Source of the DNA: Candidatus Epulonipiscium sp.
GTDB taxonomy: Bacteria > Bacillota > Clostridia > Lachnospirales > JAAYNZ01
Length of the DNA stretch: 53,025 nt
NCBI GenBank assembly: GCA_012799415.1
Contig: JAAZLH010000167.1
Coordinates: 1 to 53,025 of the forward strand
Reading direction: 5' to 3'
The first letter of the stretch is position 1, and each line of letters begins with the position of its first letter. The position numbers and the translations under genes are program-made. Shown piece after piece: positions 1-8,536 of this stretch. Below the pieces are notes generated by a model. It did no database searches. It saw only the letters and a program-made list of their open reading frames with translations, and was not told the DNA's origin.

Positions 1-564
1 GATTTTAATTTTCTGATAGATGAACAAAAACAGATAAAAAGAGATCAAGATGATTTCAAAAATGTAATCTGGATAGGCATTCTCTTCTTCTTATTCGTAG
101 GAATTAGCAGTATGCATTTATATCGCTGGAAGCAAATTCGAAATATACAAACTACCATAGAAGCCATAAAACTACAACTATCATCAGAAGACATTTACTT
201 AGGATTAAAGGAAGTAGAAGAAGAAAGGGAAGAAGTTGCCACCTTAGAAAGACAACTATATAGAATAGAAGAAATAGAAAAACAATTAGAAAAAAAAGAT
301 CCCCAATTATTTTCTCTTTTGTATGAGATTTCTCAAAAAACGCCTTTAGGTATTGTTTTTTACTCTTTTCAGTTGGATCGCACTATGATTCGGATTCAAG
401 GATTAGGTGATGAAGAGAAGGCTATAGCTACCTTTAAGCATCAGTTAGAACAAATAGAAAAAATAGAAACAATTTATATTCCGCAAATAGTAAAAGAAGA
501 GGAAGGATACGGTTTTAGCATGAATCTACGATATAAGGATGTGGTTGAAGATGAAATTGAGTAG
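1..564 (+). CDS. PilN-like pilus assembly protein (5' partial)
   Basis: The frame is open from base 1, so the gene starts upstream of the window. The first visible residues, DFNFL, resemble the extreme N-terminus of PilN proteins, so perhaps only the start codon and a few residues are missing. One membrane segment (visible residues about 22-38) is followed by a charged coiled coil (about 45-100) and a small alpha/beta domain ending at residue 187, which is the usual PilN layout. PilN proteins join cytoplasmic PilM to PilO in the inner-membrane alignment complex of type IV pili. The next gene is PilO-like and overlaps its end. PilM is expected just upstream, outside the window. The family call rests on architecture and neighbours; sequence conservation in PilN is weak. 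Confidence 0.7.
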   Translation, partial: DFNFLIDEQKQIKRDQDDFKNVIWIGILFFLFVGISSMHLYRWKQIRNIQTTIEAIKLQLSSEDIYLGLKEVEEEREEVATLERQLYRIEEIEKQLEKKDPQLFSLLYEISQKTPLGIVFYSFQLDRTMIRIQGLGDEEKAIATFKHQLEQIEKIETIYIPQIVKEEEGYGFSMNLRYKDVVEDEIE

Positions 565-1759
565 AAGAGAGAAGATAGGACTAGGGCTTTTAGGAATGCT
601 GTTGTTGGGCTTTATCTATTATCGTTATCTTTACATACCACAATCTCAGTGTATGATAGATTTGCAAATAGAAAAACAAGAACAAGAACTAGAACAAAAC
701 AGGGTTCAAAAAATTCTAGATCAGCAACTAGGAATTCAGGAAAAGTTAAGAGAGTTAAATCGTAGAAAGAAAAACATGCCCATTGGGTTTTTTACAAATT
801 TCCAGCAACAAGATTTTATTTTGTTATTAGAAGAGTGGAAAAATCCATTTTCTTTTGAAATTGTGGAAATGTCTTTTTCAGAACCTTTTCCTTTTACCTG
901 GAACACAGAGGAAAATCCAGAAGATCCTCTTGTAGGACAAGGAGTAACCTTAGCCATTCGATACGAAGGAGATTATAATGGGGTTATGGATTTTTTAAAA
1001 AAGGTAGAAGATTATCCTAAAAAAATTGTAGTTGATCAAATTCAATTACAACAGCTAGCCCCTCCTGATCGAGTATCAGGAAGTATTCGATTGGATTTTT
1101 TAGGTTTTTCAGAAGATATGGCAGAAGAACCTTTATTTTATTGGGATGACCATATAATGCTTACAGATCAACAAATTACACATGCTTGGATACAAAAAGC
1201 AGAGCAGATAGAAGAAGCTTACAAGCTAGAGGAAGAGATATCATGGATTTCGGAAGAAATGATAGAAGAAGCTTCAGGGCCTATTTTCCAAGAAACAGAG
1301 ATTTTTAACTTTAATCCAGATTCTATTTTTTTTGTAGGAGAACCAAAAGAGATTTGGGCAGATGCCTCTGTTATAGAAGAAGATGTATATGTTGAATATC
1401 ATTTTTTTAGAGATATAGGATACCGAAGAATTAATATGGTATTTGATGAGTTAACTCCTGTCATAGAAACACAACCGCAGTATATTCAACTACCAACCTA
1501 TTCTTTGACTCATGAAACTCACAAGGTAGGGATGGTCCTTAGAGATGCATTAGGGAAAGAGCGAGAAGTAACTTTAGCTAACCAGTTAGATTGGACTGGA
1601 TGGAAGGAACTCAAGGGCAAGGTGCCTATCGATATGACATATCCTGTGGTAATTCAAAGAATTTATATCGAAACACCCGTAGATCTTGAATATGGAGCGA
1701 AGGGATCTTTGCTCTTTAAACGGATTGAACGAGTTGACTTAATAGAAACGGAACAATAG
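551..1759 (+). CDS. PilO-like pilus assembly protein with extra C-terminal domain
   Basis: The protein has 402 residues: a single membrane segment (about 8-25), a coiled coil (about 30-75) and a PilO-type ferredoxin-like core (about 80-195, including YNGVMDFLKKVEDYPKK). A further 200 residues or so follow that ordinary PilO (about 200 aa) lacks. The end of that extension (about 340-400) has a DWTGWKEL..VP...YP..I.RIYI pattern like beta-sandwich domains that cap some secreted clostridial proteins. The start at 551 is preferred over the in-frame ATG at 539 because AAGG at 534-537 is well spaced only for 551. The gene overlaps the PilN-like gene by 14 bases. PilO pairs with PilN in the periplasmic or exterior ring of the pilus machine. 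The role of the extension is unknown. Confidence 0.68.
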   Translation: MKLSRREKIGLGLLGMLLLGFIYYRYLYIPQSQCMIDLQIEKQEQELEQNRVQKILDQQLGIQEKLRELNRRKKNMPIGFFTNFQQQDFILLLEEWKNPFSFEIVEMSFSEPFPFTWNTEENPEDPLVGQGVTLAIRYEGDYNGVMDFLKKVEDYPKKIVVDQIQLQQLAPPDRVSGSIRLDFLGFSEDMAEEPLFYWDDHIMLTDQQITHAWIQKAEQIEEAYKLEEEISWISEEMIEEASGPIFQETEIFNFNPDSIFFVGEPKEIWADASVIEEDVYVEYHFFRDIGYRRINMVFDELTPVIETQPQYIQLPTYSLTHETHKVGMVLRDALGKEREVTLANQLDWTGWKELKGKVPIDMTYPVVIQRIYIETPVDLEYGAKGSLLFKRIERVDLIETEQ

Positions 1760-1778
1760 GAACCAAAGGGGGATCAGT

Positions 1779-3605
1779 ATGTATAAAATTGGTAGAAAAA
1801 GGGGATGCCGATTTATTTTAGCATTTTTCTTTTTTAGCATACTTTTTTTTGGAGCTACAACCATTTTTGGGGCTGAGTTTTTAGACTCTGAAAGAGGGTA
1901 CGAAGAAGGCTATAAATTTGGCTTATCTGTCGGAAAATTTGAAGGAGAGAAAGATAGTAATAAAGAGAGAGCATCAAATTGGGAAGGTGCCTATGAAAAA
2001 GAAAGAAAGTATCTTGAAGAAGACTATGATCTGCATAATTATACTATGGCTTATCGACGTAGTTTTTACAGAGGATTTGAAGTGGGATTTGAAGAAGCTT
2101 ATATAAAAGCTTATAAGAAGCAAGTAGGAGGAGAAAAAAAACCAGATGAGACACTAGGAGAAGAACATGGATTACTTTTAGGCTCCTTATTTGGTACAGC
2201 AGCAGGAATACGCGACTTTTTTAAAGAAAAATCCAATCAATGGGAGAGAGATTTGTTAAGTAAAAGACAAATTGAAAACAAATACAATTTAGGTGATGAG
2301 ACACGTTTATATCGAGAAACATTTATAAAAAATTTTACCAAAGCTTATGAAATTGGATACTTGGAAGGGTACCAAAAAGCTCATTTTAATAGCGACTATC
2401 TTCCTGTGAAAGATGCATTTAGCCAAGGAATAGGACTTGGTGAGCAAGCAGGAGCATTATGGGGAAACCGACATTGGCAAGAAAAAAAAATTATTAATTG
2501 GAAAATAGCATTGGAATTATATGAAAAAGAAATTCCTATTATGCAACGCTATCATTTAGGCTTAGAAACACCTGAATATCAAGGGCAATTTATCAATGGA
2601 TTTCAAATTGGATTCCGAGATACTTATATTGTTGCTTTTCAAAATCAACGCCAAGTTTACGGAACAGAAAATATGAATTATTATTGGATCAATCAAAAAG
2701 AAGAAGAAATCCAACTAGATGAAACTATTGTTCATTTTGTAAAAGGTCATCCTGTTGACGAGATTCAAACCATTGCGAAGCTATTGGTTCCAGCAAACGC
2801 TTTTTGGGGAAAGTTTTATTTAGCTATAGCTAAAGATATTGATGACCTTCATATGTATTATGCACCTCATCGAAGGATTAGTGATTCTATTTATATAGGG
2901 GCTCCTAGTGGGGGCGAAACAATTCAAAATAAAAAGTCATTGCATTTAAGTTTCCCTTGGTATGGAGAAGATCGAGCAGGAATTTATGAATGGATAAATC
3001 ACCAATGGAGATATATTTATAGTGTTATGGAAGAAGATCAGATCACAGCAGAGATATCTTTAGGAAATGATTTAGAAGGTCGTTATATGGTCATGGTAGA
3101 TGAGGATTATAAAGAAATCTTTGACATTTATGGGAATTGGGCTCAGAAAGAATTGTATACTTTTTTACGTCGTGGTTATATTCAAGGAAATCAAGAGGGG
3201 AAGTACGAGCCTGAACGAGCTATGACAAGAGGAGAATTTCTTTTGTTGTTAAGTAAAATACAACAATGGCCCCTTTATATCCAAACTGGCTATTCACGTA
3301 GTTTTTTAGATCAAGATACTTTTGGGGAATATGCCGCTGCCATTCAATATGCAGGATTACAAGGCTATACAGTAGGATATCAAGATGGTACCTTTAAACC
3401 TCACCAAGAAATTACCTATCAGGAGGTAGAATGGATTTTAAGAAAAGCTTTTGGCCAACTTACTTTTCAGTGGGAAACCATTGAAGAAGAATTAAAGTAT
3501 ACAAAGTATATTCGCTCTAAAAGTAAATTAGGAAAAAATCAATCTATTCCAAAGGGGGAAGTTATTTTTGCCCTTTATTATCTGGAGGAAAAAAATAAAA
3601 ATTAA
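1779..3605 (+). CDS. Secreted repeat protein with C-terminal SLH domains
   Basis: The protein has 608 residues and a clear signal peptide (about 1-31, hydrophobic FILAFFFFSILFFG, then FGA). Three imperfect repeats of about 75 residues follow (about 40-114, 128-201, 214-289). Each pairs a Gly-rich GxxxG-type stretch with an NW/QW...Y.LG...Y...F..GF..G pattern. After a middle beta-rich region (about 310-440), two S-layer-homology modules are visible (about 450-560: GYIQGNQEGKYEPERAMTRG and GYTVGYQDGTFKPHQEITYQ). SLH modules bind pyruvylated secondary wall polymer and anchor proteins to the cell wall. The gene lies 19 bases after the PilO-like gene with a GGGGGATC ribosome site, so it is probably co-transcribed. 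It may hold pilus parts at the wall or surface, which is inference. No known family is recognised for the repeats. Confidence 0.75.
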   Translation: MYKIGRKRGCRFILAFFFFSILFFGATTIFGAEFLDSERGYEEGYKFGLSVGKFEGEKDSNKERASNWEGAYEKERKYLEEDYDLHNYTMAYRRSFYRGFEVGFEEAYIKAYKKQVGGEKKPDETLGEEHGLLLGSLFGTAAGIRDFFKEKSNQWERDLLSKRQIENKYNLGDETRLYRETFIKNFTKAYEIGYLEGYQKAHFNSDYLPVKDAFSQGIGLGEQAGALWGNRHWQEKKIINWKIALELYEKEIPIMQRYHLGLETPEYQGQFINGFQIGFRDTYIVAFQNQRQVYGTENMNYYWINQKEEEIQLDETIVHFVKGHPVDEIQTIAKLLVPANAFWGKFYLAIAKDIDDLHMYYAPHRRISDSIYIGAPSGGETIQNKKSLHLSFPWYGEDRAGIYEWINHQWRYIYSVMEEDQITAEISLGNDLEGRYMVMVDEDYKEIFDIYGNWAQKELYTFLRRGYIQGNQEGKYEPERAMTRGEFLLLLSKIQQWPLYIQTGYSRSFLDQDTFGEYAAAIQYAGLQGYTVGYQDGTFKPHQEITYQEVEWILRKAFGQLTFQWETIEEELKYTKYIRSKSKLGKNQSIPKGEVIFALYYLEEKNKN

Positions 3606-3916
3606 AATATAGCCTTACTAAGAGGCTTACACCTATGAAAGGAAAGTCTTTTAGTAAGAGCTTATTTTGACTTTAAAAAGGGGTATATAGATAAAATTAA
3701 AAAGATTGTAAAAATAAAAAGGATTTTAAGAATTTATGTAGAATATTTATGATGTGGGACTATAAAAAATAACTTAAAATTAATAAACTTCCATTAAAGC
3801 ATAGTTTTCACTATACAATTTTAATATTTTAAGTAGGCTAGTAGCAAAAAAAGGATGTAGTTATCAATGCCTGAAAATATTAGAAAATTTTAAATTTTAC
3901 AAAGGGAGAGCTAAAG
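3606..3916. other. Gene-free stretch between the two pilus gene blocks
   Basis: This 311-base AT-rich gap separates the SLH gene from pilB. It holds an inverted repeat (arms CTTACTAAGAG 3614-3624 and CTTTTAGTAAG 3648-3658, one G-T pair, extendable by AGC/GCT after a bulge) followed only by a weak T-rich stretch. It also holds a candidate promoter at 3667-3695. No open frame with a ribosome site was seen. A cyclic-di-GMP riboswitch, sometimes found before clostridial pilus genes, was looked for by eye and not recognised. Confidence 0.5.
3667..3695 (+). promoter_or_regulatory. Candidate sigma-A promoter before pilB
   Basis: TTGACT (3667-3672), a 17-base spacer and GATAAA (3690-3695) give a good -35 and a modest -10 match, about 220 bases upstream of pilB. 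This would make the pilB block a separate transcription unit with a long untranslated leader. Confidence 0.4.
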
Positions 3917-5440
3917 ATGAAAGAATATAATGCAGTTTTAGATTGTGAAGTAGATTTAAAAGCTGTGGAAAAAATCAATTATACCTTCGCAAAAACTCAC
4001 CAGCTCATTCCCATTAGAATGAAAAACAATACTCTTTATGTAGCTATGGCAGATCCTTTTCATATTGTAGCTGTTGATAATTTACGGCATATGACAGGCA
4101 TGGATATTGAGGTTTTAACCTTTTCGATTGAGGAAATTGAGTCTGTTATAGATTTATACTATGAAAAACAGCAAGTAGAGGCAGCAGCTCAGTTATTCAA
4201 AGAAAACACAGAGAACACTTCTTATGTTAGCCAAGAGAAAGTAGAAAATAATTATATTGATGAGGCGCCTATTGTTAAAATGGTAAATGGCATTTTAAAG
4301 CAGGGCTTCCGCTTGGAAGCCAGTGACATTCACATTGAACCCTTTAAGGATAGCCTAAGAATTCGTTATCGAATCAATGGAACCCTAAAAACAGTTATGG
4401 ATTATGATGTGGAATTTCTTCCAGCCATTGCCACAAGGATAAAAGTAATCGCAAATTTAGATATTTCAGAGCAAAGGAAACCACAGGATGGAAAAATCAT
4501 TTTACCTGTAAAAGAGGAGCTAAAAGAACTTCGTGTCTCTATTATTCCTACAATTCATGGAGAAAAAATTGTTTTACGTTTGACAGCAAAAAGTATCATA
4601 TATGAAGATATTCAGGGATTGGGGTTTCTAAGAAAAGATCTTGCTATCTTCAAAAAAATGATAAAAAAGCCAAATGGCATTTTACTAGCTACTGGACCAA
4701 CGGGTTGTGGGAAAAGTACTACATTGTATGCTGCTCTCCATCAATTAAACCAAGAAACAACAAATATCGTCACCATTGAAGATCCAGTGGAAGCGGATAT
4801 TAAGGGGATCAATCAGATGCAGGTAAACCCAAAAGCAGGGTTAGAATTTGCTTCTGCCCTTCGTTATGTTTTACGACAAGATCCAGATATTATTATGGTA
4901 GGAGAAATTCGTGATAAGGAGACAGCACAGCTATCTATTAAGGCAGCTCTTACAGGTCATTTAGTACTTAGTACTCTCCATACTAATGATGCCATTAGTA
5001 CAGTTGTACGTCTTTTAGATATGGGTATTGATCCTTTTCTCATTGGTAGTACATTATTAGGTGTAATTTCACAAAGATTGGTACGAAAACTATGTCCAAA
5101 ATGTAAAAGCACCTATTTACCGTCAAAAGAGGAAATGAAGTTTCTGAATATTTCAGAATCAATCCTTTTATTTCGTTCAGAAGGCTGCTCTTATTGTAAT
5201 TTTTTAGGCTATCAAGGGAGAACAGGTCTATATGAAATTCTTTTTATTTCACCATCAATTCGACAAATGATTTATCAAAATCAATCTCCACATCAGCTTA
5301 CGGAACAAGCATTAAAGGAAGGCATGACCCCTTTGTTTTATCATGGATGCAATTTGGTGCTAACAGGACATACTACCATAGAAGAATTGTTGCGGATAAC
5401 CTATTCAGTTGATGAAAAAAACCTATATGAGAGGAGATAA
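3917..5440 (+). CDS. pilB: Type IV pilus assembly ATPase PilB/GspE
   Basis: The 507-residue protein has a short GspE-type N-terminal domain (about 1-90) and a full secretion ATPase domain. The Walker A motif GPTGCGKST is at about 259-267, with the Asp-box TIEDPVE, the Walker B DPDIIMVGEIRD and the His-box TGHLVLSTLHTNDA. A CPKC...CSYC zinc site (about 394-426) is typical of extension ATPases and absent from PilT retraction ATPases. PilB hexamers power pilin polymerisation from the cytoplasmic face of PilC. The length is shorter than proteobacterial PilB (about 560) because the N-terminal region is reduced. It is followed by pilC, whose start codon lies one base after this stop. No pilT is present in the window. 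Confidence 0.93.
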   Translation: MKEYNAVLDCEVDLKAVEKINYTFAKTHQLIPIRMKNNTLYVAMADPFHIVAVDNLRHMTGMDIEVLTFSIEEIESVIDLYYEKQQVEAAAQLFKENTENTSYVSQEKVENNYIDEAPIVKMVNGILKQGFRLEASDIHIEPFKDSLRIRYRINGTLKTVMDYDVEFLPAIATRIKVIANLDISEQRKPQDGKIILPVKEELKELRVSIIPTIHGEKIVLRLTAKSIIYEDIQGLGFLRKDLAIFKKMIKKPNGILLATGPTGCGKSTTLYAALHQLNQETTNIVTIEDPVEADIKGINQMQVNPKAGLEFASALRYVLRQDPDIIMVGEIRDKETAQLSIKAALTGHLVLSTLHTNDAISTVVRLLDMGIDPFLIGSTLLGVISQRLVRKLCPKCKSTYLPSKEEMKFLNISESILLFRSEGCSYCNFLGYQGRTGLYEILFISPSIRQMIYQNQSPHQLTEQALKEGMTPLFYHGCNLVLTGHTTIEELLRITYSVDEKNLYERR

Positions 5441-5441
5441 G

Positions 5442-6662
5442 ATGCTTAAACAGTACCGATATCGAGGAAAAACAAAAGAAGGAAGAACTGTTAAAGGCAG
5501 AATCAAGCATTATCATCAAGATCAAATTATTCATCATTTTAAAGAACAAGAAATTTGGATTTTTCACATCAAAAAACAACATCCCCTTTGGAATTATCTC
5601 TACCAAATATTATTTTCACCAAAATTTTCGCATAAAGAACTTTCCTTATTCTTTTTTCAATTATCATCTATGCTAAGCATTGGGATTACTGTTTTAGACG
5701 CTTTAGATACATTACAAAGCCAAGCTACATCAAAAAAAACACAACAAGGCATAATAGAAATTTACGTTCTCCTACAACAAGGTCATAGCTTATCATCAGC
5801 TATGAAAATACAAGGTGGGTTTCCCTTATTTTCAGTTCATAGTATTGAGGCTGGAGAAAAAGGAGGGCAGCTTGAATTTATTTTAAAAAAACTAGGTCAG
5901 TATTACGAAGATTTAGGACAAATCCTTGATCAATTAAAAAATGCTTTGACCTATCCTATTTTTGTTCTTCTGACCACGATAGGAGTTTTTGTTGGATTCA
6001 TTTATTTTTTACTTCCCTTATTTTCAGAATTACTTTATTCGATGTTAGATACCATTCCACCTTTTACATTAACTTTATTACATATATTCCAATTCATTAG
6101 ACAAAGAGGTTGGCTCATTATTTTTCTCTTTTTATTACTTTTTATTTTCTATATATTCTGCAAAAAAAACCACCAAGGAGCAAAAGTATTAGGATACCTA
6201 AGCTTACACTTGCCTATATTGGGTCCTTTTATGACCCGATGGTTAGTCATTCAATTTGCAGGTGTATTAGGTTTATTACTTGGCAGTGGTGTTCCCCTTT
6301 TATTAGCCTTAGAGCAATCTATTCTAGTCATAGGGAATCCATATGTAGAAGAAAAATTACTAGAAGTATTACAAAATATTCAAACAGGAAGCCTTCTATC
6401 AAAAGAAATGAAAAAGCATTCTTTTTTCCCAAAGAGTTTTATACAAATGGTAGCCTTGGGGGAACAAACAGGAGATTTAGAAGGTGTTCTGAATAAAATA
6501 TGTCATTTATATGAGCAGGAAATCAATATGGTTTTTAAGAGGGCTATGGCTCTTTTAGAGCCTACACTTATTTTGGTAGTATCATGCGTAGTAGGGGGCA
6601 TGCTTTTTACTGTTATGTATCCCTTATTGCAAATTATAAACACCATGGGGGAGGTTTTATAA
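5442..6662 (+). CDS. pilC: Type IV pilus inner-membrane platform protein PilC/GspF
   Basis: The 406-residue protein contains two tandem T2SSF domains. The first has the ELSLFFFQLSSMLSIGITVL motif, the second FAGVLGLLLGSGVPLLLAL and VALGEQTGDLEGVLNKI. Membrane segments lie at about 165-190, 215-240 and near the C-terminus. PilC is the polytopic platform on which PilB acts to add pilin subunits. The start at 5442 was chosen because GAGGAGA sits about seven bases upstream; the longer frame from 5409 would overlap pilB and add an unrelated leader. The stop overlaps the next start (TAATG). Confidence 0.92.
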   Translation: MLKQYRYRGKTKEGRTVKGRIKHYHQDQIIHHFKEQEIWIFHIKKQHPLWNYLYQILFSPKFSHKELSLFFFQLSSMLSIGITVLDALDTLQSQATSKKTQQGIIEIYVLLQQGHSLSSAMKIQGGFPLFSVHSIEAGEKGGQLEFILKKLGQYYEDLGQILDQLKNALTYPIFVLLTTIGVFVGFIYFLLPLFSELLYSMLDTIPPFTLTLLHIFQFIRQRGWLIIFLFLLLFIFYIFCKKNHQGAKVLGYLSLHLPILGPFMTRWLVIQFAGVLGLLLGSGVPLLLALEQSILVIGNPYVEEKLLEVLQNIQTGSLLSKEMKKHSFFPKSFIQMVALGEQTGDLEGVLNKICHLYEQEINMVFKRAMALLEPTLILVVSCVVGGMLFTVMYPLLQIINTMGEVL

Positions 6663-7069
6663 TGAAAAATCAAGGTTTCTCCCTGATAGAGCTTCTCATT
6701 GTCCTGATGATCATGGGAATACTAGGTGCCATTGCCATTCCTAATATGACCAAGCACATGGAGCAATCCCATAAGACTGCTGACAATGTAAGTGCTATTC
6801 TTTTAGTAGAAGGAATGATGCAAGGTGTTCTAGAGGGCCATAAGATTAGGCAAACAGGAAGTGGGTATGAAAAAATTACGGATATGGGGGTGATTTTTGC
6901 TAAGAATGGTGAAAAAATTTCTCTTACAAACTATATACCACATCTACCATCGCCCAAGGAAAAAGAATATGTTTATTTTTCATATCGCTATACATCAAGT
7001 GGAGCGCTTTATATAGGTAAGGTTCATAAAGATGGGTCTAATGTTCAAGTGTACCCAGCGGTACAATAA
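6662..7069 (+). CDS. Type IV prepilin, probable major pilin
   Basis: The 135-residue protein has a five-residue leader ending in Gly, then the class III signal FSLIELLIVLMIMGILGAIA with Glu at mature position +5, followed by the alpha-1 helix and a small globular domain. Prepilin peptidase would cleave after Gly5 and methylate the new N-terminal Phe. The start at 6662 overlaps the pilC stop by one base and has GGGGGAGG upstream; longer frames would lose the leader. Its position straight after pilB-pilC and its E5 make it the best candidate for the major subunit. There is no Cys pair near the C-terminus, as in many Gram-positive pilins. No prepilin peptidase gene lies in the window. Confidence 0.88.
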   Translation: MKNQGFSLIELLIVLMIMGILGAIAIPNMTKHMEQSHKTADNVSAILLVEGMMQGVLEGHKIRQTGSGYEKITDMGVIFAKNGEKISLTNYIPHLPSPKEKEYVYFSYRYTSSGALYIGKVHKDGSNVQVYPAVQ

Positions 7070-7099
7070 TTATAAAACTATATATTAAGGAGATAGATT

Positions 7100-8536
7100 A
7101 TGCCATCCTATGTTGTTTTCCACATTAGTGATCATTGGATAGAAGGTATCTGGGTTAAAAGAAGAAGAAAAAAACAGGAGATCATTCAAAATGAAAAGAC
7201 GAGTATTAAGTCAAGTGGAGGTAATAATAATGAACTTTCAAGTCAAACAAAAGAATGGATGATACAATTTTTATCTAACTTACCCCATAAGAGAGTTAAA
7301 ATTTTTTTAACTTTTTCCCATTCGACCATAGTAACACGAGAGATTGAAATACCGAAAGTGGCTAAAAAACAAATGCATCAGATGTTGAAAATCCATCTGA
7401 AAGAAGAATTACCAAAAGAAGCAAGTCAGTACTTGATTCATTATAAAAAAATATATAAAAAAGAAGAAAAAGACGTAAATTTATCTTTATGGCTCATTAC
7501 AGCTTCTCCTTATTTTCTTGTTATGCCTTATTTATTTTTGATCGAAGATAGAGGGTTTAAAGTAGAAAAAATTGATTATATAGGATATGGATTACAGCGC
7601 AGTTTACTTGAAAAGCAGAGAGAAATAGGTTTTTTAGATTCTTATGTTATGGTAGTCCACAAGCGATCTTATAGCATGGATATTTATTTATATGATCAAG
7701 GGGTTTTTAGCTTTAGTCGCCATCATATTTATCAATGTCAAAAAGACCAACAATGGATTTGGGATATGGAATATTTTTTAAATTTTTTCAATCACCGGAT
7801 TTCAAAAGATGCTTTATCAGTGATTGCTATTTGTGAGGATCAATACCAATGGGATCAGTTGCAGATCCATGTGTTAGAAAAGAATAAAGACCGAATCAAA
7901 GCATATAAAAAAGAAGAAAAACTGGATTTTCATACTAAAGTGGAAACTTATAAAACAAAGATGACATGGATTGCCCTTGGAAAATCAGCAGATAATAGAC
8001 TGGGAATGCCTACCTATTTTTCACAGTCCAAGTCTTATTATTGGAAACTTATATCTGTTATCTTTTTTTTAACTTTTTTATCTTTTACTTTATACTATGG
8101 CCTATTTTATGAGAAAGAAAAGATAGAAGGAAAAGTGATGAACTTTACAATAGAAGAAGAGGTATACCATGAATTTTTACTTGCAAAGCAAGTGAGGGAT
8201 TATCAAAATAAAATAATAGAATATATTGAATTAAGAAATCCTTATCCTTATTTTTTCTTTGAGATCCTAGAGTGGGTACTTCAAGAAAAAGATATTCAAA
8301 TTATCTCTTTGGTTTATACAGGGGAACAATGGGATATACAAGGGCAGAGTGCTGGATATCCATCAATTATTAGTTTTATAGAATTATTAGAGGAGCAAGA
8401 AGGAGTAGTTTTTTTACATAATATTTGGAAAAACGAAAACGATATTAAGGGTACTGAATCTTATCGATTCAAATTATCTCTAATACAAATGGAGGAAAAA
8501 AAGAATGAAAAGGCAATACAAAGCAAAGGTATATAA
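7100..8536 (+). CDS. PilM-PilN fusion-like (GspL-like) pilus assembly protein
   Basis: The 478-residue protein has an N-terminal region (about 1-305) patterned like PilM, an actin-fold cytoplasmic protein (VKIFLTFSHSTIVTREIEIP, then a YVMVVHKRSYSMDIYLYDQG strand set). A single membrane segment follows at about 313-333, then a coiled coil and an alpha/beta domain (about 380-470) like the outer part of PilN. This combination in one chain is the architecture of GspL of type II secretion. It would link the ATPase side to the following PilO-like protein. ATP-binding residues of PilM are poorly conserved here. The gene comes 30 bases after the pilin with an AAGGAGA ribosome site. The call rests on architecture and context. 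Confidence 0.65.
   Translation: MPSYVVFHISDHWIEGIWVKRRRKKQEIIQNEKTSIKSSGGNNNELSSQTKEWMIQFLSNLPHKRVKIFLTFSHSTIVTREIEIPKVAKKQMHQMLKIHLKEELPKEASQYLIHYKKIYKKEEKDVNLSLWLITASPYFLVMPYLFLIEDRGFKVEKIDYIGYGLQRSLLEKQREIGFLDSYVMVVHKRSYSMDIYLYDQGVFSFSRHHIYQCQKDQQWIWDMEYFLNFFNHRISKDALSVIAICEDQYQWDQLQIHVLEKNKDRIKAYKKEEKLDFHTKVETYKTKMTWIALGKSADNRLGMPTYFSQSKSYYWKLISVIFFLTFLSFTLYYGLFYEKEKIEGKVMNFTIEEEVYHEFLLAKQVRDYQNKIIEYIELRNPYPYFFFEILEWVLQEKDIQIISLVYTGEQWDIQGQSAGYPSIISFIELLEEQEGVVFLHNIWKNENDIKGTESYRFKLSLIQMEEKKNEKAIQSKGI

Noticed and set aside
3606..3916. Cyclic-di-GMP riboswitch upstream of pilB
   Set aside because: Neither class I nor class II conserved motifs could be recognised by eye; a covariance search would be needed to revisit this.
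6110..6496. 128-codon plus-strand frame
   Set aside because: It lies entirely within pilC in another frame, with low-complexity translation and no ribosome site.
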